From: Streptomyces sp. CBMA152
GTDB taxonomy: Bacteria > Actinomycetota > Actinomycetes > Streptomycetales > Streptomycetaceae
Reading direction: 5' to 3'
Length of the DNA stretch: 57,423 bases
NCBI RefSeq assembly: GCF_014596475.1
Contig: NZ_MECJ01000026.1
Location: forward strand, 1-57,423
The notes beneath the pieces were generated by a model. It ran no database searches, had not been told where the DNA came from, and saw only the letters and a list, made by a program, of their open reading frames with translations. Position numbers and translations under genes: made by a program. This document shows, one piece after another, positions 24,383 through 32,756 of this stretch (position 1 is the stretch's first letter; each line of letters begins with the position of its first letter).

Positions 24383-25720
24383 CTACTTCCGGCGCGAGTA
24401 CCAGTCCAACCGCAGGCACAGCTTGCCGCCGAGCCAGTACTCGACCCACTCCCCGAGGTCCAGCGGCTGACAGTTGGGCGGCGGCAGCTTGCCGGTCGGC
24501 GGGGTCGCCGGGGGCACGGTGGGCGGGACGACGGGCGGGGTCGCCGGGGGTGTGACCGGCGTCGGAGTGGTCGGCGGCGTGACCGGCGGGGTCACCGGTG
24601 GGGTGACGGGCGGGGTGACCGGGGGCTTCACCGGCGGCGTAGGCAGCGGTGTCGGGTCCGTGCGGCCGAACAGGATCGACTTGTAGACCTGTGACGCCTT
24701 GGGGTTCGCCGCGCACTGCCAGACGCCGTGCGGGCAGTAGTCCGTGATCGTGTTGTAGAGCGGCTTGTGCGCGTCCATCCAGTCCAGCATGCGCCGCATG
24801 TATTCGGGGTTGTCGCCGTTGCGGAACAGGCCCCATTCGGGATACGAGATCTGCTTTTTGTGGGCGGCGGCGAAGTCCACCTGCTGCTGCAGCCCGTACG
24901 GTTCCTTGATCTGTTCGTCGAACTTCCGTCCCGGCGGCTGGTCGTACGAATCCATGCCGATGATGTCGACCACGTCGTCACCGGGATAGCATTCGGTCCA
25001 CGGTACGGCGTCCCGCCCCCGGCTCGGTGCGAAATCGAATCGGAATTTCTGGCCGGGTACCGAGCGCATCGCGGTGACGGCCCGCCGCCAGTATTTCTTC
25101 CAGGCCTCCGGGTCGGGTCCGCAGCGATGGGTGTACGTGGTGCCGTTCATCTCCCAGCCGAGCACGATCACGGTGTCCGGGATGTTCAGCGCCACCAGGC
25201 GTTCGGCGAGCGCCTTGAAATGCCGGTCGAAGCGTCCTTCTTCGCCCGCCTGCAGCAGGCGTCGCACCGCGTGGTCGGAAAGGCCGTCCTCGTTGGACGC
25301 CTGCATGGGGACGTTGAGGACGAAAAGGCGGTCGGCGCGCTGGCGGCGCCAGGCGGCCCAGCTCTCCAGGAATCGGGCGCGGCCCTCGATATCCGCCCAG
25401 CTCCCGCCGGGCAGATAGGTGTGACCCACTCTCAGTTCCGCTCCCCCGAGCCATTTCTCCAGTTCGCCCATGCGCTGGACACCTCGGTCGTCGGACTCCA
25501 GGAACGCGCCGAACCACGTGGTGGAGGGGTGCACCGGGCCGGGGCCGACGCCGCTGGTGGGGTCCGGGTCGCGGAGCGGCGGGGCGACGGCGAGGCAGGA
25601 GAGGAGCGCGCCGGCCGCGAGCGCCGAGCACGCCACTTTGTACGTCGCCGTGGCCGCCCCGCGCTTTTGCCGGTGCTTCCCGTGGCGCTGCTTCACGTGG
25701 CGGTGCTTCCCCTGGCGCAT
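24383..25720 (-). CDS. Secreted GH26-like glycoside hydrolase
   Basis: A 445-residue secreted protein. An unusually long basic n-region (RQGKHRHVKQRHGKHRQKR) precedes a hydrophobic signal core at about residues 27-46. The catalytic domain resembles GH26 beta-mannanases: acid/base Glu in VLGWEMNG (about 187) and nucleophile Glu in ISYPEWGLF (about 294), with DIIGMDSYD between. A PVTPP repeat linker leads to a small C-terminal module with two Cys (NCQPLDLGEWVEYWLGGKLC). It probably cleaves a beta-linked polysaccharide outside the cell. The ATG at 25720 has AGGAGT four bases upstream. It is divergent from the ATP-grasp gene. Confidence 0.82.
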   Translation of the reverse strand: MRQGKHRHVKQRHGKHRQKRGAATATYKVACSALAAGALLSCLAVAPPLRDPDPTSGVGPGPVHPSTTWFGAFLESDDRGVQRMGELEKWLGGAELRVGHTYLPGGSWADIEGRARFLESWAAWRRQRADRLFVLNVPMQASNEDGLSDHAVRRLLQAGEEGRFDRHFKALAERLVALNIPDTVIVLGWEMNGTTYTHRCGPDPEAWKKYWRRAVTAMRSVPGQKFRFDFAPSRGRDAVPWTECYPGDDVVDIIGMDSYDQPPGRKFDEQIKEPYGLQQQVDFAAAHKKQISYPEWGLFRNGDNPEYMRRMLDWMDAHKPLYNTITDYCPHGVWQCAANPKASQVYKSILFGRTDPTPLPTPPVKPPVTPPVTPPVTPPVTPPTTPTPVTPPATPPVVPPTVPPATPPTGKLPPPNCQPLDLGEWVEYWLGGKLCLRLDWYSRRK

Positions 25721-25859
25721 GTCCACTCCTTGGTGCCGAGTCACTCCCCATACTCGATATACCCGGTGGGAAAATATTCTTATTGCTCTGATTGGGAAGA
25801 TAATCCGTTCGGGTAACCCGCATACGCAGTTCACCGAGACCCAGAAGGGCATCGTGAGG

Positions 25860-27110
25860 ATGCCACATCCCCTGCACACGCTCGACCGCCGCATTCCCGC
25901 AGTACTTCTGAGGATCGATCAGAACCCGTTCCACCATGGCACCCTGGGAGCCGTCCGTTCACTCGGCCGAGCTGGTGTGGACGTACACCTCGTCGCCGAA
26001 TCCGCGTCAAGTCCCGTCACCCGCTCGCGATATCTGCGCCCCGGCCGCATTCACCCGCCACCGCGCGGCCGTACGGACGAGGACGTACTCGCCTCGCTCC
26101 TCCGCGTTTCGGACTTCATCGGCCGACCGGCCGTACTCATCCCCCTGGACGATCTCGGCGCGCTCGCCGTCGCCCGGCTGCGGGAGCAGATCGGCGGGAG
26201 ATTTCTGCTTCCTGAGCAGCGCGCCGACATCGTCGAATCCCTCGCCGACAAAGCGGAACTGGCCCGCCTGTGCGCGGCGTACGACATCGCGCATCCCACC
26301 ACCGTCATTCCCGCGAGCGCCGAAGAAGCGGCGGCGGCCGTCGCCGAGCTCGGGCTGCCCGTCGTCGCCAAGTGGAGTCGGCCGTGGCTGCTTCCGTACG
26401 GCTCGGGGCTGCGCAGTACGACGCTGGTGCGCTCGGCGCGCGAGGCGGGCGAGCTGTACGCCCGGCGGGGCGCGGCCGGCAGTGCGCTGCTGCTTCAGCG
26501 GTTCCTGCCCGCCGGGCCCGGCCGGGACTGGTTCTTCCACGGGTGCGCGGGCCGCGACGGTACGGTCCGGGCGGGCGGCGTCGGGCGCAAGGACCGCGCC
26601 TGGCCCGCCGAGGCCGGTCTGACCGCCGTCGGCCGCTGGGTGCCCAACCCGGCCGTCGAGGCGACCGCCCGCCGTCTGATCGCCGCTCTCGGCTACCGGG
26701 GCATCGCCGACCTCGACTTCCGCCTCGACCCGGCGACCGGCGCGTACCACCTGCTGGACTTCAACCCCCGCCCCGGCGCCCAGTTCCGCCTGTTCACCGA
26801 CCGGTCGGGGCTCGACGTCGTCCGCGCGCTCCATCTGGATCTGACGGGCCGCCAGGTGCGTACGGGCGGGACGGCGCCGGGCCGCCGTTTCGTCGTCGAG
26901 AACTACGCGCTGTTGTCGCTGCTGGTGGAAGGCAGGCGGCCCCGGCCCGCCACCGGCCGGACCGAGGGTGCCTGGTTCGCTCTCGACGACCCCGCGCCCG
27001 CGGTCGCCATGACCGCGGGCTGGGGTCTGCACGCCGCCCGCAAGGGGCTGACCGCGCTCGTACGGTCGGGTCAGCGGCGGGCGGACGCCGTGGCCGTGCC
27101 CCGGCGGTAG
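25860..27110 (+). CDS. ATP-grasp domain protein
   Basis: A 416-residue ATP-grasp enzyme similar to carbamoyl-phosphate-synthase-like ligases. ATP-grasp features include LPVVAKWSRPW (nucleotide-binding Lys), LLLQRFLP, and the metal-binding end GIADLDFRLDPATGAYHLLDFNPRPG with the conserved Asp and D-x-N. Such proteins form amide or similar bonds using ATP; the substrate is unknown. ATG 25860 or GTG 25854 may be the start. Its 3' end overlaps the convergent long chaplin gene by 40 bases. Homologues often lie near polysaccharide or surface genes. Confidence 0.8.
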   Translation: MPHPLHTLDRRIPAVLLRIDQNPFHHGTLGAVRSLGRAGVDVHLVAESASSPVTRSRYLRPGRIHPPPRGRTDEDVLASLLRVSDFIGRPAVLIPLDDLGALAVARLREQIGGRFLLPEQRADIVESLADKAELARLCAAYDIAHPTTVIPASAEEAAAAVAELGLPVVAKWSRPWLLPYGSGLRSTTLVRSAREAGELYARRGAAGSALLLQRFLPAGPGRDWFFHGCAGRDGTVRAGGVGRKDRAWPAEAGLTAVGRWVPNPAVEATARRLIAALGYRGIADLDFRLDPATGAYHLLDFNPRPGAQFRLFTDRSGLDVVRALHLDLTGRQVRTGGTAPGRRFVVENYALLSLLVEGRRPRPATGRTEGAWFALDDPAPAVAMTAGWGLHAARKGLTALVRSGQRRADAVAVPRR

Positions 27111-28480
27111 AGGATCCCGCCGCCGATCAGCAGCCCGATGCTGGCCGCCGCGGCCGCGCCGAGCACGTCGGCGTTCCCGCCGGTCGCGGCGAGCTGCGCA
27201 CGCTCGGGCGCCGCCGTGACCGGGGGCTTTGCGTGCCGGGGGCCGTGGTGCGGCACGGACTCGCGTACGTGCGGCGGCATCGCCCGGGACGCGGGCGGCG
27301 CCACGGTGCGGTGCGGGGTCATCGGCGTCGCGTGCTGAGGGGGCGTCACGTGCTGGGCTGGAGGCGTCTGCTCGTGGCGCGGCGGGACCGTGACCGGCGG
27401 GGTCACCGGGGGCGTGACCACGGGCGGCTTGGCCGCCGGGGGCTGCGGCGCGGGCGGGACCTGGGTCACCGGCGGCTTCGGGGCCGGACGGTGGTGCACG
27501 GGCGGCTTCGGGGCCGGGGTGTGATGCACGGGTGGGGTGTGCACCGGCGGGGTGTGGTGCACGGGTGGAACATGGTGCATCGGGGGCGTGTGGTGGACCG
27601 GCGGAACGTGGTGCACCGGGGGCATGTGATGCACCGGCGGCATCAACGGCGGCGCGTGCGGCACCTGGTGGTGGACGACCGGGCGGTGCGGCTTCGGCGC
27701 GTGCTGCATGGGCGGCGCGGGGTGCGTCGGCGGCTTCGAGACAGGCGGCTTGGCCATCGGGGGCTGCGCGACCGGCGGCGCGGGGGCGGGCGGCGCCGGA
27801 GTGGGCGGCGGCGTCGGGGCGTGGGCCCGCTGGGGGTGGTACGGGGGCGCCTCGTGGTGCGGGGCCTTCTCCGTAGCGGCGGCGCAGCGGTTGCCGAACG
27901 CCGGGTTCAGCAGCCCGATGAGGTCGGCCGTGTTGCCGCACAGGTTCACCGGCGCCTTCACGGGCGCCTGGGCCGCGTTGCCGGACAGCACGCCCGGGGA
28001 GCCGTGGACATCGGCGTGCGTCTCGCCGGAAGGGGCGCCGTGGCGGTGCTCGGAGCCGTACTCGCGCTCCTCGTCGTAGTACTCGCGATGGTGGCGGTGT
28101 CCGCCGTAGCCGCGGTCCTCGTCGTACGACCGCTCGGAGCCGTAGTCGTCCTCGTCGTCCCGGTACGACGAACGGTCGTCGTCCGAGTCGCGGTAGTGCT
28201 CACGGTAGGACTCGTGCCGCTCGTGCCGGCCCGACTCCTGCTCTCCGTGCGAACACCCGTTGCCGAACGCCGGGTTGAGCGCGCCCACCGGGTCCACCGT
28301 GTTGCCGCACACGTTCACCGGGACTTCGAGCGGCGCCTGAATGGAGTTGCCCGACAGGACACCGGGCGATTCCCCGTTCTCGGAATTCGCTTCGGCCGCA
28401 TGAGCGCCGGCGCCGCTCATGGAGAGAACACTGGTGGCCGCCATGGCCGTGAACAGTGTCTTGGTGATGACCTGTCGCAA
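27071..28480 (-). CDS. Long cell-wall-anchored chaplin with two chaplin domains
   Basis: A 469-residue chaplin, about twice the usual length of ChpA-C. After a signal peptide, chaplin domain 1 (SPGVLSGNSIQAPLEVPVNV ... NPAFGNGC) and domain 2 (SPGVLSGNAAQAPVKAPVNL ... NPAFGNRC) are separated by about 90 residues rich in D, E, R, H and Y. A region of some 200 Pro/His-rich residues with PPVHH repeats follows, then the class E sortase signal LAATG (about residue 430), a membrane segment and an RR tail. The TTG at 28480 is the likely start because AAGGAAGG lies seven bases before it and the signal peptide begins there; an upstream GTG (28507) lies on the wrong side of that site. Confidence 0.88.
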   Translation of the reverse strand: MRQVITKTLFTAMAATSVLSMSGAGAHAAEANSENGESPGVLSGNSIQAPLEVPVNVCGNTVDPVGALNPAFGNGCSHGEQESGRHERHESYREHYRDSDDDRSSYRDDEDDYGSERSYDEDRGYGGHRHHREYYDEEREYGSEHRHGAPSGETHADVHGSPGVLSGNAAQAPVKAPVNLCGNTADLIGLLNPAFGNRCAAATEKAPHHEAPPYHPQRAHAPTPPPTPAPPAPAPPVAQPPMAKPPVSKPPTHPAPPMQHAPKPHRPVVHHQVPHAPPLMPPVHHMPPVHHVPPVHHTPPMHHVPPVHHTPPVHTPPVHHTPAPKPPVHHRPAPKPPVTQVPPAPQPPAAKPPVVTPPVTPPVTVPPRHEQTPPAQHVTPPQHATPMTPHRTVAPPASRAMPPHVRESVPHHGPRHAKPPVTAAPERAQLAATGGNADVLGAAAAASIGLLIGGGILYRRGTATASARR

Positions 28481-28583
28481 TGCGATGCCTTCCTTGATCC
28501 TGCTCACGGTCCCTGTCGGGTGCCGGCTTCGGGATATGCCGCCGCACGTCCCGAAGCCGGCGGGAGAAATCCGTTGTGCGTTG

Positions 28584-28817
28584 TCAGTCGTTCACGCACG
28601 TGTTGCCGAACGCGGGGTTCAGCAGCGCGAGGAGGTTGACCGAGTTACCGCACACGTTGACCGGCACGTGGACCGGGACCTGGATGACGTTGCCCGACAG
28701 GACACCCGGGGAGCCGTGGGCAGCGCCGTGCGCGTCGGAGTCGGCGAGGGCCGGGGCGGCCGCGCCCGCCGCCATCATGAGGCCGGCCAGGACGGTCGCA
28801 GTCTTCTTGTACGTCAC
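28584..28817 (-). CDS. Short chaplin
   Basis: A 77-residue chaplin of the ChpD-H class: signal peptide ending at ALA, a short His-containing linker, then one chaplin domain (SPGVLSGNVIQVPVHVPVNV, NLLALLNPAFGNTC) with both Cys. Short chaplins assemble into the amyloid layer that makes aerial hyphae and spores hydrophobic. GTG 28817 gives a normal signal peptide; GAGG lies 13 bases upstream, rather far. The neighbouring long chaplin and the rodlins support a joint role in the surface layer. Confidence 0.9.
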   Translation of the reverse strand: MTYKKTATVLAGLMMAAGAAAPALADSDAHGAAHGSPGVLSGNVIQVPVHVPVNVCGNSVNLLALLNPAFGNTCVND

Positions 28818-29015
28818 TTGTTTTCTCTTTCCTCTGAGAAAGCCCATCGCAACGAATTGTTGCGCGCGGCACACTCCGGAGAGGCACCGCTGACGAATTG
28901 GTAACGATCGCGCCCGGTAAAGGAAACCAGCGGCGGGGCGTACGCCGCGTATTCACTCGCTTGGCACTCGGCCGGGCCGGTGCACCACACACGCGTAACC
29001 GGCAAAGAAATGAAG

Positions 29016-29048
29016 CTGCCGGCACCTCGGGAAACGAGGTGCCGGCAG
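29016..29048. terminator. Terminator hairpin after the first rodlin
   Basis: A perfect 14-base stem (CTGCCGGCACCTCG and its complement) with a GGAAA loop, about 90 bases beyond the stop of the minus-strand rodlin gene and between it and the chaplin genes. Confidence 0.7.
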
Positions 29049-29139
29049 CCCGGTCGCTCGGAGCCTCAGCGTCGCGCCCGGCAGGCCGGAACCCGGCAGG
29101 CTGGAATCAGCCGCCGACGGAAACGGCCGCCGTCGGAAA

Positions 29140-29553
29140 TCAGCTGCCGCTCGCGCCGTTCCCGGACAGGACCGGGATGTTGGAGAGGATGTGCGACAGC
29201 GGCTCGTCGCCCTTGGCCTGCGTGGAGTTCTCCGTGCACTGCTGGTTCTGCGGGGCCGACAGGATCGGCACGTCCTGGAGGACGGTGACCGGGACGAAGC
29301 CGACGACGGAGCCGACGTTCGCCTTGATCGGCAGGCCGACACAGGGCTTGTTGAGCGTGCCCTGGACCAGGCCCAGCTGCGGGCTCATGTCACCCTCGGT
29401 CTTCTGGTTGCCGAAGGCCTGCTTGGCGTTGTTGCCGCTGAACGACGTGGTGCCGTTGTCGTTGCCGATGGCCATGGCCTGGGGGGCGGTGACGGCCGCG
29501 GCACCGAGGATGGACGCGGTGACCGCGGTAGCCGCCATAACCTTCTTGATCAC
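29140..29553 (-). CDS. Rodlin (copy 1)
   Basis: A 137-residue secreted rodlin. The signal peptide ends at AMA; the mature protein begins IGNDNGTTSFSGNNAKQAFG and carries the family hallmarks MSPQLGLVQG, LNKPCVGLP and LSAPQNQQCTENSTQAKGDE with two Cys. Rodlins organise chaplin fibrils into the paired rodlets on aerial hyphae and spores. ATG 29553 follows a GGAAAGG-type ribosome binding site. It is transcribed away from the other two rodlin genes. Confidence 0.95.
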   Translation of the reverse strand: MIKKVMAATAVTASILGAAAVTAPQAMAIGNDNGTTSFSGNNAKQAFGNQKTEGDMSPQLGLVQGTLNKPCVGLPIKANVGSVVGFVPVTVLQDVPILSAPQNQQCTENSTQAKGDEPLSHILSNIPVLSGNGASGS

Positions 29554-29785
29554 GGGGTGTTCCTTTTCTGGAGAGAGGAGTTCACGCGTTTACTGCACTC
29601 CGATCAACTGCCTTGGTGGGGTTTAGTTATGCCCATTCACCCGATCGGTGGGGACCCGAATTCAGGGTGTCGCGCGGCGCGCCACGGGGGCGAACGTATG
29701 CAGGCCGTTTATCATTCCGTTTCGTTTCTCCGGAGATCTCCAGCGGATCTTCGGAACCGGTAGCGGGACGACAACAGGAGGCCCT

Positions 29786-30193
29786 TTGAAGCGCGCGAGC
29801 GCGGCTGACGCGGGTGCCGGCAGACGGCGGCGCCGCGGTTTCTGGAGCGACAGGGAGCTGAGGCTGGTGGACCGCCTCGCGGCGCTGCACACCCAGCTCG
29901 ACGCCCTGCACCAGGAGCGCGCCGCCCTGATCTCCTATGTGGCGCGGCTGCACGGCGGCGATGTCACCTCGGAGCGTACGGGCTGGTCACTGGTGCATGT
30001 GCACACGGCGGCGGGCCGGCTGTCGTGGCGGGTCGCGCCGGACGACTGGCATCTGTTCGCAGGCCTCGGTGACCGCCCGGCCCCGGCGCCGGCCGACAAA
30101 CTACCCCATCTGCGCACGGCCGAGACCAACACCCGGCTGTCCTTCCTCCATCTGCACCGGCGTCCCAACATGGCGGCGGCGAAGCGCGGTTGA
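29786..30193 (+). CDS. Small protein of unknown function between rodlin genes
   Basis: A 135-residue protein with a basic N-terminus (RRRRRGFWSDRELRLVDRLA) and a helical segment DRLAALHTQLDALHQERAAL that may form a coiled coil. The TTG at 29786 is chosen because AGGAGG lies four bases upstream; the frame is open earlier but without a ribosome binding site. No signal peptide. Its position between divergent rodlins is unusual; no family recognised. Confidence 0.5.
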   Translation: MKRASAADAGAGRRRRRGFWSDRELRLVDRLAALHTQLDALHQERAALISYVARLHGGDVTSERTGWSLVHVHTAAGRLSWRVAPDDWHLFAGLGDRPAPAPADKLPHLRTAETNTRLSFLHLHRRPNMAAAKRG

Positions 30194-30384
30194 CACCTGG
30201 CATCGGCATTCGTTCCGGCGTCTCCCCCTCGTCCGTCTGTCCGGTATTGCCGGGGAGCGGATGATATCGGCCGTACGGGTGACAGCGGGAAACCTAAGCG
30301 CGACAAGTCAGTTGACCAGATAGCTCCGACAGCTCCGTCCGGGGCATCCATTCCGGGCGGGGCATCCATGAGGAAGGGACCAGC

Positions 30385-30798
30385 GTGTTCAAGAAGGCTA
30401 TGGCGGCAGTTGCCGTTTCCGCGTCGGTCGTGGGAGTTTCCGCGACCGCGGCGCCCCAGGCCCTGGCCATCGGGAACGACAACGGGACCACCACTTTCAG
30501 CGGCAACAACGCGATGCAGGCCTACGGCAATTCCTCCACGTACGGAAACATGAGCCCGCAGTTCGCACTTATTCAGGGCTCTTTCAACAAGCCCTGTATC
30601 GCGCTTCCGGCGAAGGGGAACATCGGCTCGGTCGTCGGTGTCGTCCCGGTCACCGTCCTCCAGGACGTGCCGGTCCTCTCCGCCCCGCAGAACCAGCAGT
30701 GCACCGAGAACTCGACCCAGGCCAAGGGCGACGAGCCGCTCTCGCACATCCTCGACAACATCCCGGTCCTGTCCGGAAACGGCGCGCACCACAGCTGA
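30385..30798 (+). CDS. Rodlin (copy 2)
   Basis: A 137-residue rodlin close to copy 1: signal peptide ending ALA, mature start IGNDNGTTTFSGNNAMQAYG, then MSPQFALIQG, FNKPCIALP and SAPQNQQCTENSTQAKGDEP. GTG start with GAGGAAGGG upstream. A perfect terminator palindrome follows. Probably expressed during aerial growth together with copies 1 and 3. Confidence 0.95.
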   Translation: MFKKAMAAVAVSASVVGVSATAAPQALAIGNDNGTTTFSGNNAMQAYGNSSTYGNMSPQFALIQGSFNKPCIALPAKGNIGSVVGVVPVTVLQDVPVLSAPQNQQCTENSTQAKGDEPLSHILDNIPVLSGNGAHHS

Positions 30799-30819
30799 CG
30801 GACGCCGGCTGACGCGCAC

Positions 30820-30853
30820 AAAGGGCCGGACCACCGCGGTGGTCCGGCCCTTT
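30820..30853. terminator. Perfect 17-bp inverted repeat terminator
   Basis: Two exact 17-base arms (AAAGGGCCGGACCACCG and its complement) without a spacer lie 21 bases after the stop of rodlin copy 2 and before the convergent small gene at 30871, so it can work in both directions. Confidence 0.8.
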
Positions 30854-30870
30854 CCCGTACGTACGCGTGC

Positions 30871-31086
30871 TCAGGCGGGCCAGCAGGGGCGGGTGATCAC
30901 GGCCGTCCACTCGCGGTCGGGGCGGCCGGGCAGGGTTCGGCCCTCGGCGGCCCAAGTGGCGGCGAGCTCCCGGTAGATCGGTGGTTCCGGTGCCCCGGGC
31001 GCGGGCGGGGCGGACTCGGTGCGGCTCGCGGTGCGGCTGGCGGGGATGAACGCCTGTCTGTGCCAGGCGCGTTCGGGCTCCGTCAT
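30871..31086 (-). CDS. Small protein of unknown function
   Basis: A 71-residue proline/arginine-rich protein (ERAWHRQAFIPASRTASRTE ... GRPDREWTAVITRPCWPA). GAGGTGAGGAAAC directly precedes the ATG, a good ribosome binding site, which is the main support. No signal peptide or known domain. Confidence 0.45.
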   Translation of the reverse strand: MTEPERAWHRQAFIPASRTASRTESAPPAPGAPEPPIYRELAATWAAEGRTLPGRPDREWTAVITRPCWPA

Positions 31087-31265
31087 GTTTCCTCACCTCG
31101 CGATCCGGCGGACAGATGTCTTCACCCATACCGTGCGGCACGCCGGTTAACAGCCTGAATGAGCCATCCGGGCTATTCCTCCCCATTCCCAGCATCCAGC
31201 GCCCCGTCCACCCGTTGATCGTTGCAGATCTCCGTCAGTGGAGTCGGACTCATAGAGGAGCCAAC

Positions 31266-31676
31266 ATGCAGAAGTTGTGGTCGGTCGCGGCCGTCGCCGC
31301 AGCCGTCTCCGGTGCCACGGTGATGGTGGCGCCGCAGGCCCTGGCCATCGGGAACGACGGCGGGACCACGTCGTTCAGCGGCAACGACGCCGAGCAGAAG
31401 TTCGGCAACTCGGTCACCAAGGGGAACATGAGCCCGCAGCTCGGCGTCATCCAGGGCACCCTCAACAAGGCCTGCTTCGGCGTTCCGGCGAAGCTGAACG
31501 TGGGCTCGGTCGTCGGTTGGGTCCCGGTCACCGTCCTGCAGGACGTGCCGGTCCTCTCCGCCCCGCAGAACCAGCAGTGCACCGAGAACTCCACGCAGGC
31601 CAAGGGCGACGAGCCGGGCTCGCACATCGCCAGCAACATCCCGATCCTGTCCGGGAACGGCGCCCGGAACAGCTGA
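31266..31676 (+). CDS. Rodlin (copy 3)
   Basis: A 136-residue rodlin, more divergent than copies 1 and 2 at its N-terminus (MQKLWSVAAVAAAVSGATVM) but with the same mature start IGNDGGTTSFSGND and the C-terminal SAPQNQQCTENSTQAKGDEP. AGGAG precedes the ATG at 31266. Three rodlin genes in 2.5 kb exceed the one or two known from well-studied species. A strong terminator follows. Confidence 0.94.
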   Translation: MQKLWSVAAVAAAVSGATVMVAPQALAIGNDGGTTSFSGNDAEQKFGNSVTKGNMSPQLGVIQGTLNKACFGVPAKLNVGSVVGWVPVTVLQDVPVLSAPQNQQCTENSTQAKGDEPGSHIASNIPILSGNGARNS

Positions 31677-31690
31677 GCCACGCCACGGAC

Positions 31691-31732
31691 ACCGGGTCGG
31701 CGCATCTCCGCCAGGGGGTGCGCCGACCCGGT
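31691..31732 (+). terminator. Terminator after rodlin copy 3
   Basis: A 14-base perfect stem (ACCGGGTCGGCGCA and its complement) with a 14-base loop, followed by TCTGTTGT, 14 bases after the rodlin stop codon. Confidence 0.75.
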
Positions 31733-31753
31733 TCTGTTGTGCCCGGTCCTGTG

Positions 31754-31791
31754 CTGTCGTACGGGGGCGTCTTCTGTCGTACGGAGGCGTC
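31754..31791 (+). repeat. Two 18-bp direct repeats upstream of the AhpD-like gene
   Basis: CTGTCGTACGGRGGCGTC occurs twice with a 20-base period (31754 and 31774), about 55 bases before the start codon at 31847. Two helical turns between copies suggests a binding site for a regulator or a promoter element of the gene. Confidence 0.45.
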
Positions 31792-31846
31792 CCGTTTGCC
31801 GTACTGGCTCGTTGGGCTTCGTGAGATGAGCACAAGGAGGCACTTC

Positions 31847-32323
31847 ATGACCGCGCCGACGACGACCCGCCCGTCCCGGATGCGCAACCCCGCCGTGGTG
31901 CTGCCCGCCGCGATGCGCCCGCTCCTGGACATCTTCGAGGCCGCCAAGCAGGGCGGAGTGCCGCAGCGGACCCTGGAGCTGGTCCATCTGCGGGCCAGCC
32001 AGATCAACGGGTGCAGCTACTGCGTGTTCGGCGGGGTGGCCAGCGCCAAGAAGGCGGGCGAGAGCGACGAGCGGCTGCATGTGGTGGCCGCCTGGCGCGA
32101 GGCGGGCTGCTTCACCGCGCCCGAGCGGGCGGCGCTCGCCCTGGCCGAGGCCGCGACGCGCCTGGCCGACCGCCCCGATCCGGTGCCGGACGCCGTCTGG
32201 GACGAGGCCGCCCGCCACTACGACGAGACGCAGCTCGCCGCGCTGACCCTGATGATCGCTTTGACGAACCTGTTCAACCGGCTCAACGCGGCGACGCGGC
32301 AGCCGGCCGGGGCGACCTGGTAA
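31847..32323 (+). CDS. AhpD-like / carboxymuconolactone decarboxylase family protein
   Basis: A 158-residue protein with the AhpD-like redox motif in NGCSYCVFGGVASAKKAGE; the His after the second Cys found in canonical AhpD (C-x2-C-x3-H) is absent. It is clearly paralogous to the protein at 40137 (shared LELVHLRASQINGCS, DERLH, NLFNRLN-type end). ATG 31847 is chosen because AAGGAGG lies six bases upstream; an earlier ATG (31826) lies before that site. Members of this family are typical targets of ECF41 sigma factors, one of which is encoded at 39149. Confidence 0.85.
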   Translation: MTAPTTTRPSRMRNPAVVLPAAMRPLLDIFEAAKQGGVPQRTLELVHLRASQINGCSYCVFGGVASAKKAGESDERLHVVAAWREAGCFTAPERAALALAEAATRLADRPDPVPDAVWDEAARHYDETQLAALTLMIALTNLFNRLNAATRQPAGATW

Positions 32324-32354
32324 CCAGGTCCCCTACGCGTATCAGAGCAGCAGC

Positions 32355-32756
32355 TCAGAGCGGCAGCGTTATCCCGAGCTCGCGCATCGCCGAGGACGGC
32401 GGACCGCCCTCCGAGCGCTCGGTCTTGCGGCCCTTGCTGCCCGGGGCCAGCGTGCGCGGGTCGATGGCCTCGGCGGGGGCGCCCGTCGCGTACAGGCCGT
32501 CCGGCTCGCTGTCGCGGTCGTGCGGCAGGACCCAGAAGACGCGCCGTCGCCAGGTGCCGGACGACGGGGACGCCTTGGCCTTGGGGCCGAGCAGCGCGTA
32601 GCCGACCATGCGGCCGTCGCGGTGGTAGGCGGGCTTGCTGCGCCGCGTCGGCAGCCTGTCCAGGCTCTGGCGCACGTAGTCGAGTACGGAGATGTCCTCC
32701 AGCCAGACCAGCTCGGTCTCGTGGCTGATCTCGTCGTCGGTGATCAGGGAGCTCAT
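32355..32756 (-). CDS. Unknown protein coupled to the replication genes
   Basis: A 133-residue acidic-to-basic protein (SSLITDDEISHETELVWLED ... KPAYHRDGRMVGYALLG). The end of the helicase gene overlaps its ATG as ATGA on the minus strand, so it is the third gene of the primase-polymerase operon. No known domain. A plasmid copy-number or replication accessory role is possible from position alone. Confidence 0.6.
   Translation of the reverse strand: MSSLITDDEISHETELVWLEDISVLDYVRQSLDRLPTRRSKPAYHRDGRMVGYALLGPKAKASPSSGTWRRRVFWVLPHDRDSEPDGLYATGAPAEAIDPRTLAPGSKGRKTERSEGGPPSSAMRELGITLPL

Noticed and set aside
24540..24655. GC-rich tandem repeats near 24.6 kb as a regulatory repeat
   Set aside because: They encode the PVTPP linker of the GH26-like protein and are sufficiently explained by it.
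27508..27660. Tandem repeats near 27.6 kb as a separate repeat element
   Set aside because: They encode the PPVHH units of the long chaplin.
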